A stretch of DNA of 64,000 nt from an uncultured Coprococcus sp. Its GTDB lineage: Bacteria; Bacillota; Clostridia; Lachnospirales; Lachnospiraceae. The stretch spans positions 1 through 64,000 of the forward strand of contig CAKQTZ010000004.1 in the NCBI GenBank assembly GCA_934277375.1, written 5' to 3'. Below, in pieces: positions 8,629 to 18,186 of the stretch. Positions within the stretch are counted from its first letter, which is position 1. Every line of letters starts with the position of its first letter. The notes beneath the pieces are model-generated. The model made no database searches. It worked only from the letters and a program-made list of their open reading frames with translations, and was not told the DNA's origin. The translations under genes and the position numbers were made by a program.

Positions 8629-8947
8629 CTGCGGTGTAACGTTGTATATGTTGCACATTGAATATGTTTTAAAGTTTCCATGCAACCGGGGAGGTAGCGG
8701 CGCCCTGTACCTGCAATCCGCTATAGCAGGGGTGATGGTCTTCCAGAGGGGTGGCTGCTGTAGAGCTGCCCTTGGTAAGTGGTGTTGATGTCTGGGTCTC
8801 GCGCAACAGGAATCTTCGAACCGTGTCAGGTCGGAGACGAAGCAGCACTAAGGGGAATCTCCTGTGTGCCGTGAGGGTGCCTGGGCTGAGCTAACTGCCA
8901 AGGTAACGTCTATGGTGACGCTTCGAAGGAAGACCGCATGGATTTTT
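8629..8947 (+). ncRNA. ffs: Signal recognition particle RNA, large (Bacillus) type
   Basis: The scaffold of the signal recognition particle, which binds Ffh and targets nascent membrane and secreted proteins. The Alu domain is recognisable: GGGGAGGTAGCGGCGCCCTG, then CAATCCGCTATAGCAGGG. The S-domain tip has GTGTCAGGTC ... GACGAAGCAGCACTAAG, the Ffh-binding internal loop, and GCCTGGGCTGAGCTAACTGCC follows. Helix 5 closes with GGTCTTCC against GGAAGACC, and the ends can pair (TGCGGT with ACCGCA). A T-run at 8942-8948 ends the RNA. The 5' end is set from the promoter and is uncertain by a few tens of bases. Confidence 0.93.
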
Positions 8948-9104
8948 TTAGTATATAATCCCCACAGGGCACGGGCTTGGGGAAAATTTATTAAAAAAGT
9001 AAAAAAATATAGCAAAATCCCACAAAAGATGTTATCATCAAGTATGATACTTTTACGGAGAAGGAAATGCCGTAGAATAGTGATTTCCAAGGGGCGAAAC
9101 TAAT

Positions 9105-9695
9105 ATGAATTACGCTGAAGTAATTGATTTTGTAAAGAAGCAGACGGCTGTCAATGGCAGACCGCCTAATTATCCGTTTCGGAGCAGGTTTGAACATACT
9201 ATGCGCGTGTATAGATGGGCGATCAAGCTTCAGTCTAAACTGGGCGGTGATCTTGATATTATAGTACTTGCCGCACTCCTTCACGATGTGGGCTGGGATG
9301 GAGTCAGACCTCATGGAGAGGTTGGCGCAGAGATTGCAGTTAATTATCTGGACAGTCTGGGCGTTGATCCTCAGAAGATAGCGAAGATCGGTGAGATCAT
9401 CATGATTCATGAGGAGAAGGATACAGATGCAGACCTGTCACTGGAGTGCAGGATAGTCATGGATGCAGATCTCCTTGATGAGGTCGGAGCGATCAGTGTG
9501 TTATGGGATTCCATGGCTACAGCCTTAGAAGATGAGGCAAGCTATAAGAGAGCTTATTACAGGATCAAGAATTTTTATAAGATCAACAAACCAAAGATCA
9601 AGAGATGTAAGACGGAGGCTGGCCGGCTTGAATACAGCAAACGTATGCAGTTGCTGGAGGATTTTATATTCCAGTTGGAGAAAGAGCTTTTTTAG
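9105..9695 (+). CDS. HD-domain phosphohydrolase
   Basis: 196-residue soluble HD-superfamily protein. RFEHTMRVYRWAIKL supplies the first His, LAALLHDVGWDG the HD pair, IMIHEEKD a further His and VMDADLLDEVGAI the last Asp. This is the H...HD...D metal-binding set of the superfamily. Such proteins hydrolyse nucleotides, (p)ppGpp or other phosphates; nothing here fixes the substrate. The start is preceded by AAGGGGCG. The next gene follows after 41 bp and may be cotranscribed. Confidence 0.88.
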   Translation: MNYAEVIDFVKKQTAVNGRPPNYPFRSRFEHTMRVYRWAIKLQSKLGGDLDIIVLAALLHDVGWDGVRPHGEVGAEIAVNYLDSLGVDPQKIAKIGEIIMIHEEKDTDADLSLECRIVMDADLLDEVGAISVLWDSMATALEDEASYKRAYYRIKNFYKINKPKIKRCKTEAGRLEYSKRMQLLEDFIFQLEKELF

Positions 9696-9736
9696 CAATA
9701 TCTAATAAATATTTATAGTGGATAGGAGAGATAGTT

Positions 9737-10231
9737 ATGAAGACATTTGTTAAGATTCTGGTTGCCATTCTTGTGGTAGCTGCTATCTGTGGCGGTGTAT
9801 ATCTGGTTCTTCCTGAGACCGCGCAGATATTTGTAAAAGGTTATGTTCAGTATCGTACCGACGATAATGCAAAGGAGAAGATAGATAGTCTCAAGAAGAA
9901 TGAGATCATTTACACAGATACCCAGAGCACTGGTGTTGATAAGAAGGTTTCCACAGGAGTAACATATGGAGATGCTCTTGACAAGAAGGCCAAGACAACA
10001 GTCTGGTATTATGAGGAGACTAACAATGGTGGTTTCAAGATAACATATTACGGAACCAAGGTAAGTATGGACCTGGCAAAGTATGGAGCTGATGGAACGT
10101 ACATAGACAAGACACTCAAGGTGGTATTTGATTTCCCTTCAGGTGGCAAGAGTTCAGTCACTATCTATATAGGAGATCAGCAGTGTGATGATACTATGAA
10201 GTCAGCAGTTCTTCAGGCGCTCGTTTACTAG
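9737..10231 (+). CDS. Small membrane-anchored or secreted protein, unknown
   Basis: 164 residues with one N-terminal hydrophobic segment (about residues 5-25, LVAILVVAAICGGVYLVLP), then a soluble domain predicted to face outside. No lipobox and no clear signal-peptidase site, so it may stay anchored. The soluble part is rich in Lys, Asp, Tyr and Thr, has short beta-like segments, and carries one Cys near its end. I do not recognise the family. It ends before a strong bidirectional terminator. Confidence 0.75.
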   Translation: MKTFVKILVAILVVAAICGGVYLVLPETAQIFVKGYVQYRTDDNAKEKIDSLKKNEIIYTDTQSTGVDKKVSTGVTYGDALDKKAKTTVWYYEETNNGGFKITYYGTKVSMDLAKYGADGTYIDKTLKVVFDFPSGGKSSVTIYIGDQQCDDTMKSAVLQALVY

Positions 10232-10249
10232 AGTGTGAGTGTACATACG

Positions 10250-10298
10250 AAAAAGGAAGAGGCGTTATATCAATCAGATATAGTGCCTCTTCCTTTTT
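10250..10298. terminator. Bidirectional terminator
   Basis: AAAAAGGAAGAGGC and GCCTCTTCCTTTTT form a long GC-containing stem around a loop that can itself pair (TATATC/GATATA). It ends the upstream plus-strand gene and the convergent murG. Confidence 0.85.
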
Positions 10299-10318
10299 CT
10301 GTATCATGGGATACAAGA

Positions 10319-11392
10319 TCAGTCATTGCTGTTCACAAGCTCCTCGATCATATTAACGATTATGCCTGTTGAATCAGTGAGGTTGCTTGATTCCATGGCC
10401 TGTATATATTTGTCTTTGTTATTGTATACAGTGTTTATTCCCTCAAACAGGGAATCGGTGTTCAGATCCTCTTCCTGGATAACGTAACTGTAACCACTCT
10501 TTTCAAATGACTGCGCATTAAGTATCTGGTCTCCTCTGGACGCAGCCTTAGAGAGAGGAATGAGAATGTTAGGCTTTCTGAGAGCAAGAAGCTCGCAGAT
10601 CGCATTTGCACCGGCTCTGGAGATGATGATATCACAGAGAGCCAGCATGCTTGCCAGTTCTTTCTTCACATATTCATACTGGACATATCCTTTTTTTGAT
10701 TTTAGGCTTTCGTCCAGATTATCCTTGCCACACAGATGTATAACGTTGAATGTCTCGAGCAGTCTGTCAATATTGTTCCTTATTGCATTGTTGATCACAA
10801 CGCTTCCTGAGCTTCCGCCAACTACGAGGAGTACAGGCTTGTTATCGGTAAAACCGCAGTAATTATAGGCAAATGCAGAATCCCCGCGGAATAGTTCCTC
10901 CCTTATAGGCGTTCCTGTAACGACGGCCTTGCCTTCCGGGAAAAGCTCCTTGGTTTCAGGGAAGTTACAGCACACTTTGGTAGCTTTCGGAAGTGCCAGC
11001 TTGTTGGCAAGTCCCGGTGTCATATCTGATTCATGTATTATGACAGGAATGTGTGCCGAGTGAGCAGCGAAAACTACAGGGACTGTTACAAATCCTCCCT
11101 TTGAAAATACTATATCAGGTTTTAATTCCTTCATAAGTTTCTTTGCCTCAGATATTCCCTTAAGTACTTTAAAAGGATCAGAGAAATTCTTCATGGAGAA
11201 GTATCTTCTGAGTTTTCCTGAAGCTATACCATGATATGGAATACCCATGTCTTCTATCAGTTTCTTTTCCATTCCGTCATATGAACCGATATACTGGATA
11301 TCATAACCGTGCTTCTTAAGTTCTGGCATAAGTGCCATGTTGGGTGTGACATGACCGGCTGTACCGCCTCCGGTCAATATGATTCTCTTCAT
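10319..11392 (-). CDS. murG: UDP-GlcNAc:lipid I N-acetylglucosaminyltransferase
   Basis: Makes lipid II from lipid I on the inner face of the membrane in peptidoglycan synthesis. [13 protein letters not shown] is the N-terminal glycine-rich loop for the acceptor, [11 protein letters not shown] and [15 protein letters not shown] are conserved in Mur[11 protein letters not shown] is the second G-loop, and [18 protein letters not shown] with [10 protein letters not shown] binds the UDP-sugar. It is 357 residues, a normal length. It stands alone with a TSCPD gene rather than inside a division/cell-wall cluster. Confidence 0.95.
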   Translation of the reverse strand: MKRIILTGGGTAGHVTPNMALMPELKKHGYDIQYIGSYDGMEKKLIEDMGIPYHGIASGKLRRYFSMKNFSDPFKVLKGISEAKKLMKELKPDIVFSKGGFVTVPVVFAAHSAHIPVIIHESDMTPGLANKLALPKATKVCCNFPETKELFPEGKAVVTGTPIREELFRGDSAFAYNYCGFTDNKPVLLVVGGSSGSVVINNAIRNNIDRLLETFNVIHLCGKDNLDESLKSKKGYVQYEYVKKELASMLALCDIIISRAGANAICELLALRKPNILIPLSKAASRGDQILNAQSFEKSGYSYVIQEEDLNTDSLFEGINTVYNNKDKYIQAMESSNLTDSTGIIVNMIEELVNSND

Positions 11393-11412
11393 AATAGTTG
11401 TTAATCCTCCTG

Positions 11413-11661
11413 TTACTGTGCTGAAGCCAGATACTGCCTGAGAGCTTTTGCCAACTGATCCGGACAGGACGTAGGTTTGAAACCACAGGTGGTTCCATCT
11501 AATCTTTCAATTACATCTTCAGGCTTCATACCTTCTACGAGGGCTCCTATGCCCTTGAGATTACCATTACATCCTCCGGTAAACTTCACATCATGCAGCC
11601 TGCCGTCTATGACATCAAAAGATATCTCAACTGAGCATGTTCCTTTAGTCTTATAAACCAT
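11413..11661 (-). CDS. TSCPD domain protein (TIGR03905 type)
   Basis: 82-residue protein made almost wholly of the TSCPD domain named after its C-terminal motif, seen here as [16 protein letters not shown]. The same domain occurs at the C terminus of some ribonucleotide reductases. Four cysteines (TCSVE, GGCNGN, TTCGFK, TSCPD) suggest metal binding, which is inference. It is cotranscribed with murG (20 bp apart). The single-domain protein is widespread in clostridia and has no firm function. Confidence 0.9.
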   Translation of the reverse strand: MVYKTKGTCSVEISFDVIDGRLHDVKFTGGCNGNLKGIGALVEGMKPEDVIERLDGTTCGFKPTSCPDQLAKALRQYLASAQ

Positions 11662-11824
11662 AACTATACCTCTTTTCTATTGTACTTAACCAATCATTTT
11701 TATATTCTGGCTGAGTCCTTAGACAGCGCAAAAGCTGTGATTTAAGGATCAGTCTCTATTTGCGGATTCATTATAACATACCATAAATACGGATAAAACC
11801 AAAATATTTGTCGGGCGAAAATAA

Positions 11825-11854
11825 TTGTATACGCAGGAATGGCACTCATATAAT
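11825..11854 (+). promoter_or_regulatory. Sigma-A promoter
   Basis: TTGTAT at 11825-11830 and TATAAT at 11849-11854, 18 bp apart, upstream of the membrane-protein gene that begins at 11936. Confidence 0.55.
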
Positions 11855-11935
11855 ACTACCATCCGGACCGGCCAAACGGATAAGAAGGATGATTGTGGTG
11901 TTATCAATCGAATATGAGAAAAGAGAGGTAAAAAG

Positions 11936-12673
11936 ATGCTTGGGATTTTACTTAATCAGAATGTGTGTATGTATGTGATGATAGTGTGCGGTTGTATAGG
12001 ACTTATAGGACGAGCTGTGATGAATGGATATCTGGCGGGACTGGCCAGAGCATCTGAGAGGATGGGGACTACCAAAAAGAAGGCGCTTTATGAGATGAAA
12101 AAAAGATATGAAGACATGGTGTCGCTTGATGCAGAGGTGCATGACGTCGCGGCATTTGTGGACAAGTACATAGACAGGCTTAAGATAGGGTTCGTGCCGG
12201 TCAGAGTGTGGAATGGCTTTGTAAAAAATATGGGAGTTATCGCGGCTGGGACAGGCATATTTGCAGCTGCGTATCAATATTATGTAGTAGGCGACGGCAT
12301 GGAGACTGTAAAAATGCTGCTTGGCGGTCTGGCAACCTGCCTTGTACTGCTGGCGGCACATAATCAGTTGAATTGCTCATGGCATATGCAGGCGCTGCGG
12401 GACAGTGCGAGAAATTACCTTGGGAACAGCCTGACGAACAGGTTGAAAAAGGAAGTGCACAAACAGATGTCGGCGGAGACGCATATGGCTGACACAGCCG
12501 GAGTTGAGAGGGATAGAAAGAGTCGTAACAGGAAGAATTCTGCGTCGGTCCTCACTGCGTGCAGCAGGGACGGCGGGGAAGAAGAATCTGGAGGTGGCGG
12601 AAAAAACACTGTATCAGACTCAGCCTATGATGCTCTGCTGGATAAAATGATGCAGAAGATACTTACAGAGTGA
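11936..12673 (+). CDS. Membrane protein of unknown function
   Basis: 245 residues with hydrophobic segments at about 12-33, 99-122 and 126-146, separated by a basic, probably cytoplasmic helical region (residues 35-95). The C-terminal 80 residues are soluble, hydrophilic and low in complexity (ESGGGGK), ending in an amphipathic helix, YDALLDKMMQKILTE. The overall plan suggests a membrane anchor with a cytoplasmic tail. The family is not recognised. It is followed by a deacetylase lipoprotein gene in the same direction. Confidence 0.75.
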   Translation: MLGILLNQNVCMYVMIVCGCIGLIGRAVMNGYLAGLARASERMGTTKKKALYEMKKRYEDMVSLDAEVHDVAAFVDKYIDRLKIGFVPVRVWNGFVKNMGVIAAGTGIFAAAYQYYVVGDGMETVKMLLGGLATCLVLLAAHNQLNCSWHMQALRDSARNYLGNSLTNRLKKEVHKQMSAETHMADTAGVERDRKSRNRKNSASVLTACSRDGGEEESGGGGKNTVSDSAYDALLDKMMQKILTE

Positions 12674-12773
12674 TGTGTGTGATACCGGCGGACTGAGCTC
12701 TGCCTGTTGATGAGGTGCAGTGTGGCTTATTCCAGCCAGCCTGTAGGAGACAATAAGTTCAGGATGGTAAAAT

Positions 12774-13724
12774 GTGAGAAAGCTGTACTTGATAGCAGGT
12801 CTGTATGCTGCGTGCGTGCTTGGGGCTGTGCTGAGTGGATGTTCTATATATGATGAGGAGGATCGGGCCAGGATGATTGCTACGCCGGGGGATGCCGAGT
12901 GTGATCCCGGTGATGAGGGGGAGAATGATGAGAAGATGGAGGACGATGCAGAGGGGAGAACTGATGATAAAAAGAATGTACAGAAAGAAGACATGACAAA
13001 ACTGAGGGACTACAGTAAGTTACCGACCAAAAAATATTCGTGGTACATAGTCAGGGACAAGAATCATGGTATGAGCGGCTGCGACAACAGCTTTCCGCTT
13101 GATCAGTATGATGCATACTATGTAGACAGGACATGTGCGGAAAAAAATGAGAAAGTCATGTATCTGACATTTGACTGCGGATATGAGAATGGTTACACGG
13201 AGCAGATGCTGGATGTCCTGAAGAAGCATAATGCGAAGGGATGTTTCTTTGTGACAATGACCTACATAAGGGACAATCCGGACATAGTGAAGAGAATGAA
13301 GGAGGAGGGACATCAGGTAGGAAACCACACAGTTCATCATCCGTGCATGCCGGAGAAGAGTGTGGATGAGCAGAAGAGTGAGCTCATGGAATGTTCGGAA
13401 TTTATGAAGAAAGAAACGGGATACGATATGGATATGTATTTCAGACCGCCGTGCGGTGAGTACAGTGAACAGGTTCTGCAGCTGGCTAAGGATATGGGGT
13501 ACAAGACCATCTTCTGGAGTATGGCATACCTGGACTTTGATGTGAACAATCAGCCTGGGGCAGACTATGTCATTGATCATTTTCAGAAATATCATCATCC
13601 AGGTGCGATCCCGCTTATACACAACGTATCGTCGTCAAATGCGCAGGCTCTCGATACGGTGCTGACAAATCTTGAGAAGGAGGGATATGAATTCAGATCA
13701 CTGGATAATATGAATATGGAGTGA
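12774..13724 (+). CDS. PdaA-like polysaccharide deacetylase lipoprotein
   Basis: NodB-type carbohydrate esterase (CE4) on the outside of the cell. The N terminus is a lipoprotein signal with lipobox LSGC (Cys about residue 23), followed by an acidic linker. The catalytic domain has YLTFDCGYENGYT (Asp, metal site 1), VGNHTVHHP (metal His pair), FRPPCGEYSE (motif 3) and PLIHNVSS (motif 5). The GYENGYT form is that of delta-lactam-biosynthetic de-N-acetylase PdaA, which acts on peptidoglycan muramic acid. It starts with GTG behind AGGATG. The substrate (cortex-type or vegetative peptidoglycan) is inference. Confidence 0.9.
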   Translation: MRKLYLIAGLYAACVLGAVLSGCSIYDEEDRARMIATPGDAECDPGDEGENDEKMEDDAEGRTDDKKNVQKEDMTKLRDYSKLPTKKYSWYIVRDKNHGMSGCDNSFPLDQYDAYYVDRTCAEKNEKVMYLTFDCGYENGYTEQMLDVLKKHNAKGCFFVTMTYIRDNPDIVKRMKEEGHQVGNHTVHHPCMPEKSVDEQKSELMECSEFMKKETGYDMDMYFRPPCGEYSEQVLQLAKDMGYKTIFWSMAYLDFDVNNQPGADYVIDHFQKYHHPGAIPLIHNVSSSNAQALDTVLTNLEKEGYEFRSLDNMNME

Positions 13725-13725
13725 A

Positions 13726-13774
13726 AAAGGCTCTCTGCACAACCGTGACAGGCAGGTGTGGAGAGCTGTTTTTT
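13726..13774 (+). terminator. Rho-independent terminator
   Basis: GGCTCTCTGCACA pairs with TGTGGAGAGCT (wobble and bulge) and is followed by TTTTTT, ending the deacetylase transcript. Confidence 0.8.
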
Positions 13775-13854
13775 ATACATTGTTAAATATATACAAAATA
13801 GTTTGAGCAGTGGATGCGAAATTAACAGGAAAATAGATGGTGTCAAAATAAAGG

Positions 13855-13883
13855 TTGATTCTAATATACCTATTTGCTAAAAT
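13855..13883 (+). promoter_or_regulatory. Sigma-A promoter of pgi
   Basis: TTGATT at 13855-13860 and TAAAAT at 13878-13883, 17 bp apart. Confidence 0.5.
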
Positions 13884-13928
13884 TGAGACAATGTGAAAAA
13901 ATTAAATACAAGTAAGGAGAGAAAACAA

Positions 13929-15284
13929 ATGGCACAGACAGTAAGTTTCGATTTTAAGAATGCAAAAGCCATGGCTACAGACGCTGATATCGCAGCAATC
14001 AAGGATCAGGTCGTAGCAGCAAAGGCAACACTTGTAAACAAGACCGGTGAGGGAAATGATTTCCTTGGATGGATCGATCTTCCAGTAGACTATGACAAGG
14101 AAGAGTTTGCTAGGATCAAGAAGGCAGCAGCTAAGATTCAGGCAGATTCAGACGTGCTTGTAGTAATCGGTATCGGTGGTTCTTACCTGGGTGCAAGAGC
14201 AGCCATCGAAGCTTTAAGACACAGCTTTTATAATTCAGTTGACAAGTCAATCCGTAAGACTCCTGAGATCTACTATGCAGGATCAAACATCAGCAGCACA
14301 TACATGGCTCATCTGCTTCAGGTGATCGGTGACAGAGATTTCTCTATCAACATCATCTCCAAGTCAGGTACAACAACAGAGCCTGGTATCGCTTCAAGAA
14401 TCTTCAAGAAGAAGCTTGTTGAGAAGTATGGCAAGGAAGGTGCAGCTAAGAGAATCTATGCTACAACAGATAAGGCAAAGGGAGCTCTCAAGACACTTGC
14501 AACAGAGGAAGGCTATGAGACATTTGTAGTTCCTGATGATGTAGGAGGACGTTTCTCAGTTCTCACAGCAGTTGGTCTTCTGCCAATAGCAGTAAGCGGT
14601 GCTGATATAGATAAGCTTATGGAAGGCGCAGCTTCAGCAAGAAAGGATTGCCTTGCACAGGATTTCGACGATTCAGACGCTATGAAGTATGCAGCAGTAA
14701 GAAATGTACTGTACAACAAGGGTAAGTCAATCGAGATCCTTGCTAACTTTGAGCCAGCACTCCACTATGTATCAGAATGGTGGAAGCAGCTCTACGGCGA
14801 GAGCGAGGGTAAGGATGGCAAGGGACTCTTCCCAACAGCTACAGACTTTACAACAGATCTTCATTCACTTGGACAGTTCATCCAGCAGGGTTCACAGAAC
14901 CACTTCGAGACAGTCATCAATGTTGTAAACCCAACATGTGAGATAGTTATGGAGGCTGAGGAATCAGATCTTGACGGACTTAACTACCTTGCAGGCAAGA
15001 CAGTTGATTTCGCGAACAAGAGTGCTATGAATGGAACTATCCTTGCACATGCAGATGGTGGAATACCTATCATCCAGATCAACATCGACAAGATCGATGA
15101 ATTCACACTCGGTGAGCTGTTCTACACATTCGAGTTTGCATGTGGTGTAAGTGGATATACACTGGGCGTAAACCCATTCAACCAGCCAGGCGTTGAGAGC
15201 TACAAGAAGAACATGTTCGCTCTTCTTGGCAAGCCAGGCAATGAGGAGCTCGGCAAGGAGCTTCTTGCAAGAATAAACGGCTAG
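13929..15284 (+). CDS. pgi: Glucose-6-phosphate isomerase
   Basis: Interconverts glucose-6-phosphate and fructose-6-phosphate in glycolysis and gluconeogenesis. [19 protein letters not shown] is the first phosphate-binding region, [11 protein letters not shown] the second, [14 protein letters not shown] the family signature, and [15 protein letters not shown] supplies catalytic residues; SYKKN near the end carries the conserved Lys. The 451-residue length is that of the Firmicute form. I chose the ATG preceded by AAGGAGAG over an upstream GTG with no ribosome site. Codon use is strongly biased toward highly expressed codons (GCA, AAG, CTT), unlike its neighbours. Confidence 0.96.
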   Translation: MAQTVSFDFKNAKAMATDADIAAIKDQVVAAKATLVNKTGEGNDFLGWIDLPVDYDKEEFARIKKAAAKIQADSDVLVVIGIGGSYLGARAAIEALRHSFYNSVDKSIRKTPEIYYAGSNISSTYMAHLLQVIGDRDFSINIISKSGTTTEPGIASRIFKKKLVEKYGKEGAAKRIYATTDKAKGALKTLATEEGYETFVVPDDVGGRFSVLTAVGLLPIAVSGADIDKLMEGAASARKDCLAQDFDDSDAMKYAAVRNVLYNKGKSIEILANFEPALHYVSEWWKQLYGESEGKDGKGLFPTATDFTTDLHSLGQFIQQGSQNHFETVINVVNPTCEIVMEAEESDLDGLNYLAGKTVDFANKSAMNGTILAHADGGIPIIQINIDKIDEFTLGELFYTFEFACGVSGYTLGVNPFNQPGVESYKKNMFALLGKPGNEELGKELLARING

Positions 15285-15324
15285 ATATAATGACAGGCTC
15301 CGCATAGCGGACGGGATATATAAA

Positions 15325-15409
15325 GACATGCAGATAATATACAGTATCGTGTCGAAATACATTTATTTCGGATGATGGTACGGGTATATTGTCTGCATGT
15401 TTTTTTGTT
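15325..15409 (+). terminator. Rho-independent terminator after pgi
   Basis: ACATGCAGATAATATAC pairs with GTATATTGTCTGCATGT over a long interior, followed by seven T. The interior holds a second stem (CGAAATA/TATTTCG). Confidence 0.8.
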
Positions 15410-15538
15410 GAAGTTTATGTGCAGTTCTATATTTCTTGTAATCAGATTCGCACAATGTTATACTTATGAAGTGTATAGGCTCATTGGGAGCCGGATGGCT
15501 TACATTGTAATATGGAAGGATTAAAAGGGCAGTAACAG

Positions 15539-17677
15539 ATGAATGAAAAGAGAGATAGAGATGTAGAAGGGATGTACAACAGATACAGACAGACTTCACT
15601 GTATCTTATAGCGATGTTTTGTCTGATGACAGTTCTTATGTATCTGGTGAATATAGCGGCAGGAGTTATAGCCACTTTTTTCACGGCTATATATGGAACG
15701 GTTTCTGTCATAGTGTTCCTCAGGATGAATTCCCTGTCAAGAGACAGATATGTGGAGTTTGCCATGGAGCACGGAAAGATGCAGAAGGAGCTCATAAAAG
15801 AATTCCCTGTTCCGTATGCTCTGCTTGATGAGGATGGCAAGGTTGTATGGGTCAATGATGAATTCTCAGGTATAACTGAGACCAGCAAGAGAAAACTCAT
15901 GAAGCTGAACATCACACAGGTGTTTGAAGAGGTTACGGATGAGAGTCTTCCGTATCAGGAGGATGTCACAGAGGGAGAGATAGCGTTCAACGGGCATCAG
16001 TACAGATATGAGATCAGGAGAGTCCAGGTGAATAAGGTGGAGCCTGTTTCCGATGAAGCTGATGGCACGGAACCTTCAGAGCAGGCTGCGGATATTTCGA
16101 CAGCGGATGATCGTGGAAAGGACGCGCCACATTCGGGAAAACACCATGGGAAGACGGACACGTTCCTTGCGTTTTATATGTTTGACATAACAGTTATAAA
16201 TCAACTGACACAGGAAAACCACGATCAGAAGCTTGTGGCAGGACTTATCTATATAGACAATTATGACGAGATATTTGAATCTCTTGAGGAGGTGCGGCAT
16301 TCTCTTCTTGTTGCTCTGGTCGATAGAAAGATCAACAAATATATGGCGAATGTCGACGCAATAGTCAAGAGTCTTGAGAAGGACAAATATATGTTTGTCA
16401 TGCCTCAGAAATATCTTGACCAGCTGAAAGAGAACAAATTCGCTCTGCTTGATGAGGTTAAGGCCATAAATATCGGAAATGATCTGCCGCTTACGCTCAG
16501 TATAAGTATGGGAACTGATTATAAGAGCTTTATAGAAAATTTCGAGGCTGCCCGTTCGGCCATGGAGCTGGCTCTGGGACGAGGCGGAGACCAGGCGGTC
16601 ATCAAGTCTGCTGACAGGATCACATATTTTGGTGGAAAGAGCCAGGGAACAGAGAAGTCCACAAGAGTTAAAGCGAGGGTAAAGACCCTGGCATTCAAGG
16701 AACTTCTTGAGACGAAAGAGAAAGTTATAATCATGGCACACAAGAATCCGGATATGGATGCGTTCGGATCCGGTATAGGAATCTATAAGATGGTCACAGC
16801 TCTGGGCAAGACAGCCCATATAGTTGTGAATGAGGTGTCATCGGCGATAAGCCCGATATATGGAAACTTTACTTCAAGCAATGTATATCCGTCAGACATG
16901 ATAATAGACAATGACCAGGCTCTTGGCATTGTGGACGACAACACGGTGGTCGTTGTGACGGATGTAAATAATCCTACGCTGACAGAGTGTGAGGAACTTC
17001 TGGCTTATGCAAAGAGCATAGTGGTTTTCGATCACCACAGACAGACAAAGGATGTCATAGGCAATGCAACACTTTCATATATAGAGCCATTTGCATCGTC
17101 TGCGTGTGAGATGATAGCGGAGATGCTTCAGTATATGGATGAGAAGATAAAACTCAGACCTACAGAGGCGGATGCCATGTATGCCGGAATACTTATCGAT
17201 ACAGATAATTTCCTCACCAAGACAGGTGTGAGGACATTTGAGGCGGCAGCATTCCTCAAGAGAAGCGGTGCTGATGTTATGAGAGTCCGGAAGATGTTCC
17301 GAACAGATATAGAGACATACAGGCAGAAAGCCCAGGGCGTGAGTCACGCTGAGATGGTGCTGGATGCATTTGCCATATCTATTATCACTCCGGAGGAAGG
17401 CCCTGAGTCGCCAGTCGTACTCACAGCCAAGATAGCGAACGAGATGCTCAACATCGCCGGTGTCAGAGCGTCATTTGTCATCGCGCAGATGGGTGATGAT
17501 GTCAAGATAAGTGCAAGAGCCATAGATGATGTGAATGTTCAGATCATCATGGAGCGGATGGGCGGCGGAGGCCATGCAAATATCGCTGCGGCCCAGTTTG
17601 AAAATGCGAAAGCAGAGGATATAAAGGAGGAGCTTGTAGCCCTCCTCAATGAGATGTATAAGGAAGGAGATATTTGA
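15539..17677 (+). CDS. gdpP: Cyclic-di-AMP phosphodiesterase, GdpP type
   Basis: Hydrolyses cyclic-di-AMP to pApA and so controls osmolyte transport and cell-wall homeostasis. Two membrane helices (about residues 18-62) are followed by a PAS-like domain (85-150), a degenerate GGDEF domain (230-350, no GGDEF motif), a DHH domain with IMAHKNPDMDAFGSG (about 398-412), VVVVTDVN, VVFDHHRQ and MYAGILIDTDNF, and DHHA1 with MGGGGHANIAAAQ near the end. 712 residues is longer than usual (about 650) because of a hydrophilic insert at about 165-205, between PAS and GGDEF. The order gdpP-rplI-dnaB is conserved in Firmicutes. Confidence 0.94.
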   Translation: MNEKRDRDVEGMYNRYRQTSLYLIAMFCLMTVLMYLVNIAAGVIATFFTAIYGTVSVIVFLRMNSLSRDRYVEFAMEHGKMQKELIKEFPVPYALLDEDGKVVWVNDEFSGITETSKRKLMKLNITQVFEEVTDESLPYQEDVTEGEIAFNGHQYRYEIRRVQVNKVEPVSDEADGTEPSEQAADISTADDRGKDAPHSGKHHGKTDTFLAFYMFDITVINQLTQENHDQKLVAGLIYIDNYDEIFESLEEVRHSLLVALVDRKINKYMANVDAIVKSLEKDKYMFVMPQKYLDQLKENKFALLDEVKAINIGNDLPLTLSISMGTDYKSFIENFEAARSAMELALGRGGDQAVIKSADRITYFGGKSQGTEKSTRVKARVKTLAFKELLETKEKVIIMAHKNPDMDAFGSGIGIYKMVTALGKTAHIVVNEVSSAISPIYGNFTSSNVYPSDMIIDNDQALGIVDDNTVVVVTDVNNPTLTECEELLAYAKSIVVFDHHRQTKDVIGNATLSYIEPFASSACEMIAEMLQYMDEKIKLRPTEADAMYAGILIDTDNFLTKTGVRTFEAAAFLKRSGADVMRVRKMFRTDIETYRQKAQGVSHAEMVLDAFAISIITPEEGPESPVVLTAKIANEMLNIAGVRASFVIAQMGDDVKISARAIDDVNVQIIMERMGGGGHANIAAAQFENAKAEDIKEELVALLNEMYKEGDI

Positions 17678-17680
17678 TCT

Positions 17681-18127
17681 ATGAAGGTTATATTATTACA
17701 GGATGTTAAAAGCCTTGGCAAGAAAGGCTCAATGGTAGAGGTAAATGAGGGATATGCAAGGAATTTCATAATTCCTAAGAAGCTTGGAATGGAAGCTACA
17801 CCTAAGAATATGAATGATTTCAAATTGAAGAAGGCTCATGAGGAGAAGGTTGCAGCGGAGAACCTGGCAGAGGCCAAGGCGCTGGCAGCTGAGCTTGAGA
17901 AGTCATCAGTTACAGTGAAGATCAAAGTCGGAGAGGGCGGAAGATCATTCGGATCTGTATCGACAAAGGAGATATCAGACGCGCTTAAGAGCCAGCTTGG
18001 CAAGGATATCGACAAGAAGAAGATAGTGATGAAGGATGCTATTAAGGCCGTTGGAAGCTTTTCTGTAAAGATAAAGCTTCATCCGGAAGTACAGGCAGAA
18101 TTGTCAGTTAAGGTAGAGGAAGCATAG
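17681..18127 (+). CDS. rplI: 50S ribosomal protein L9
   Basis: Binds 23S rRNA at the base of the L1 stalk and helps keep the reading frame. [16 protein letters not shown] and [13 protein letters not shown] are the N-terminal RNA-binding signature. A long charged helix ([19 protein letters not shown]) leads to the C-terminal domain with [14 protein letters not shown]. 148 residues, normal. It starts 3 bp after the gdpP stop; its ribosome site lies in the last gdpP codons (AAGGAGAT), pointing to translational coupling. Confidence 0.97.
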   Translation: MKVILLQDVKSLGKKGSMVEVNEGYARNFIIPKKLGMEATPKNMNDFKLKKAHEEKVAAENLAEAKALAAELEKSSVTVKIKVGEGGRSFGSVSTKEISDALKSQLGKDIDKKKIVMKDAIKAVGSFSVKIKLHPEVQAELSVKVEEA

Positions 18128-18186
18128 AGACTCACAGCATGTGGAAATGTGCCGAATAAGATGTATACAGGAGAATGTGATTTACG

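Noticed and set aside
8591-9103. Short open frames over the SRP RNA
   Set aside because: They overlap a clearly recognised structural RNA with its own promoter and terminator.
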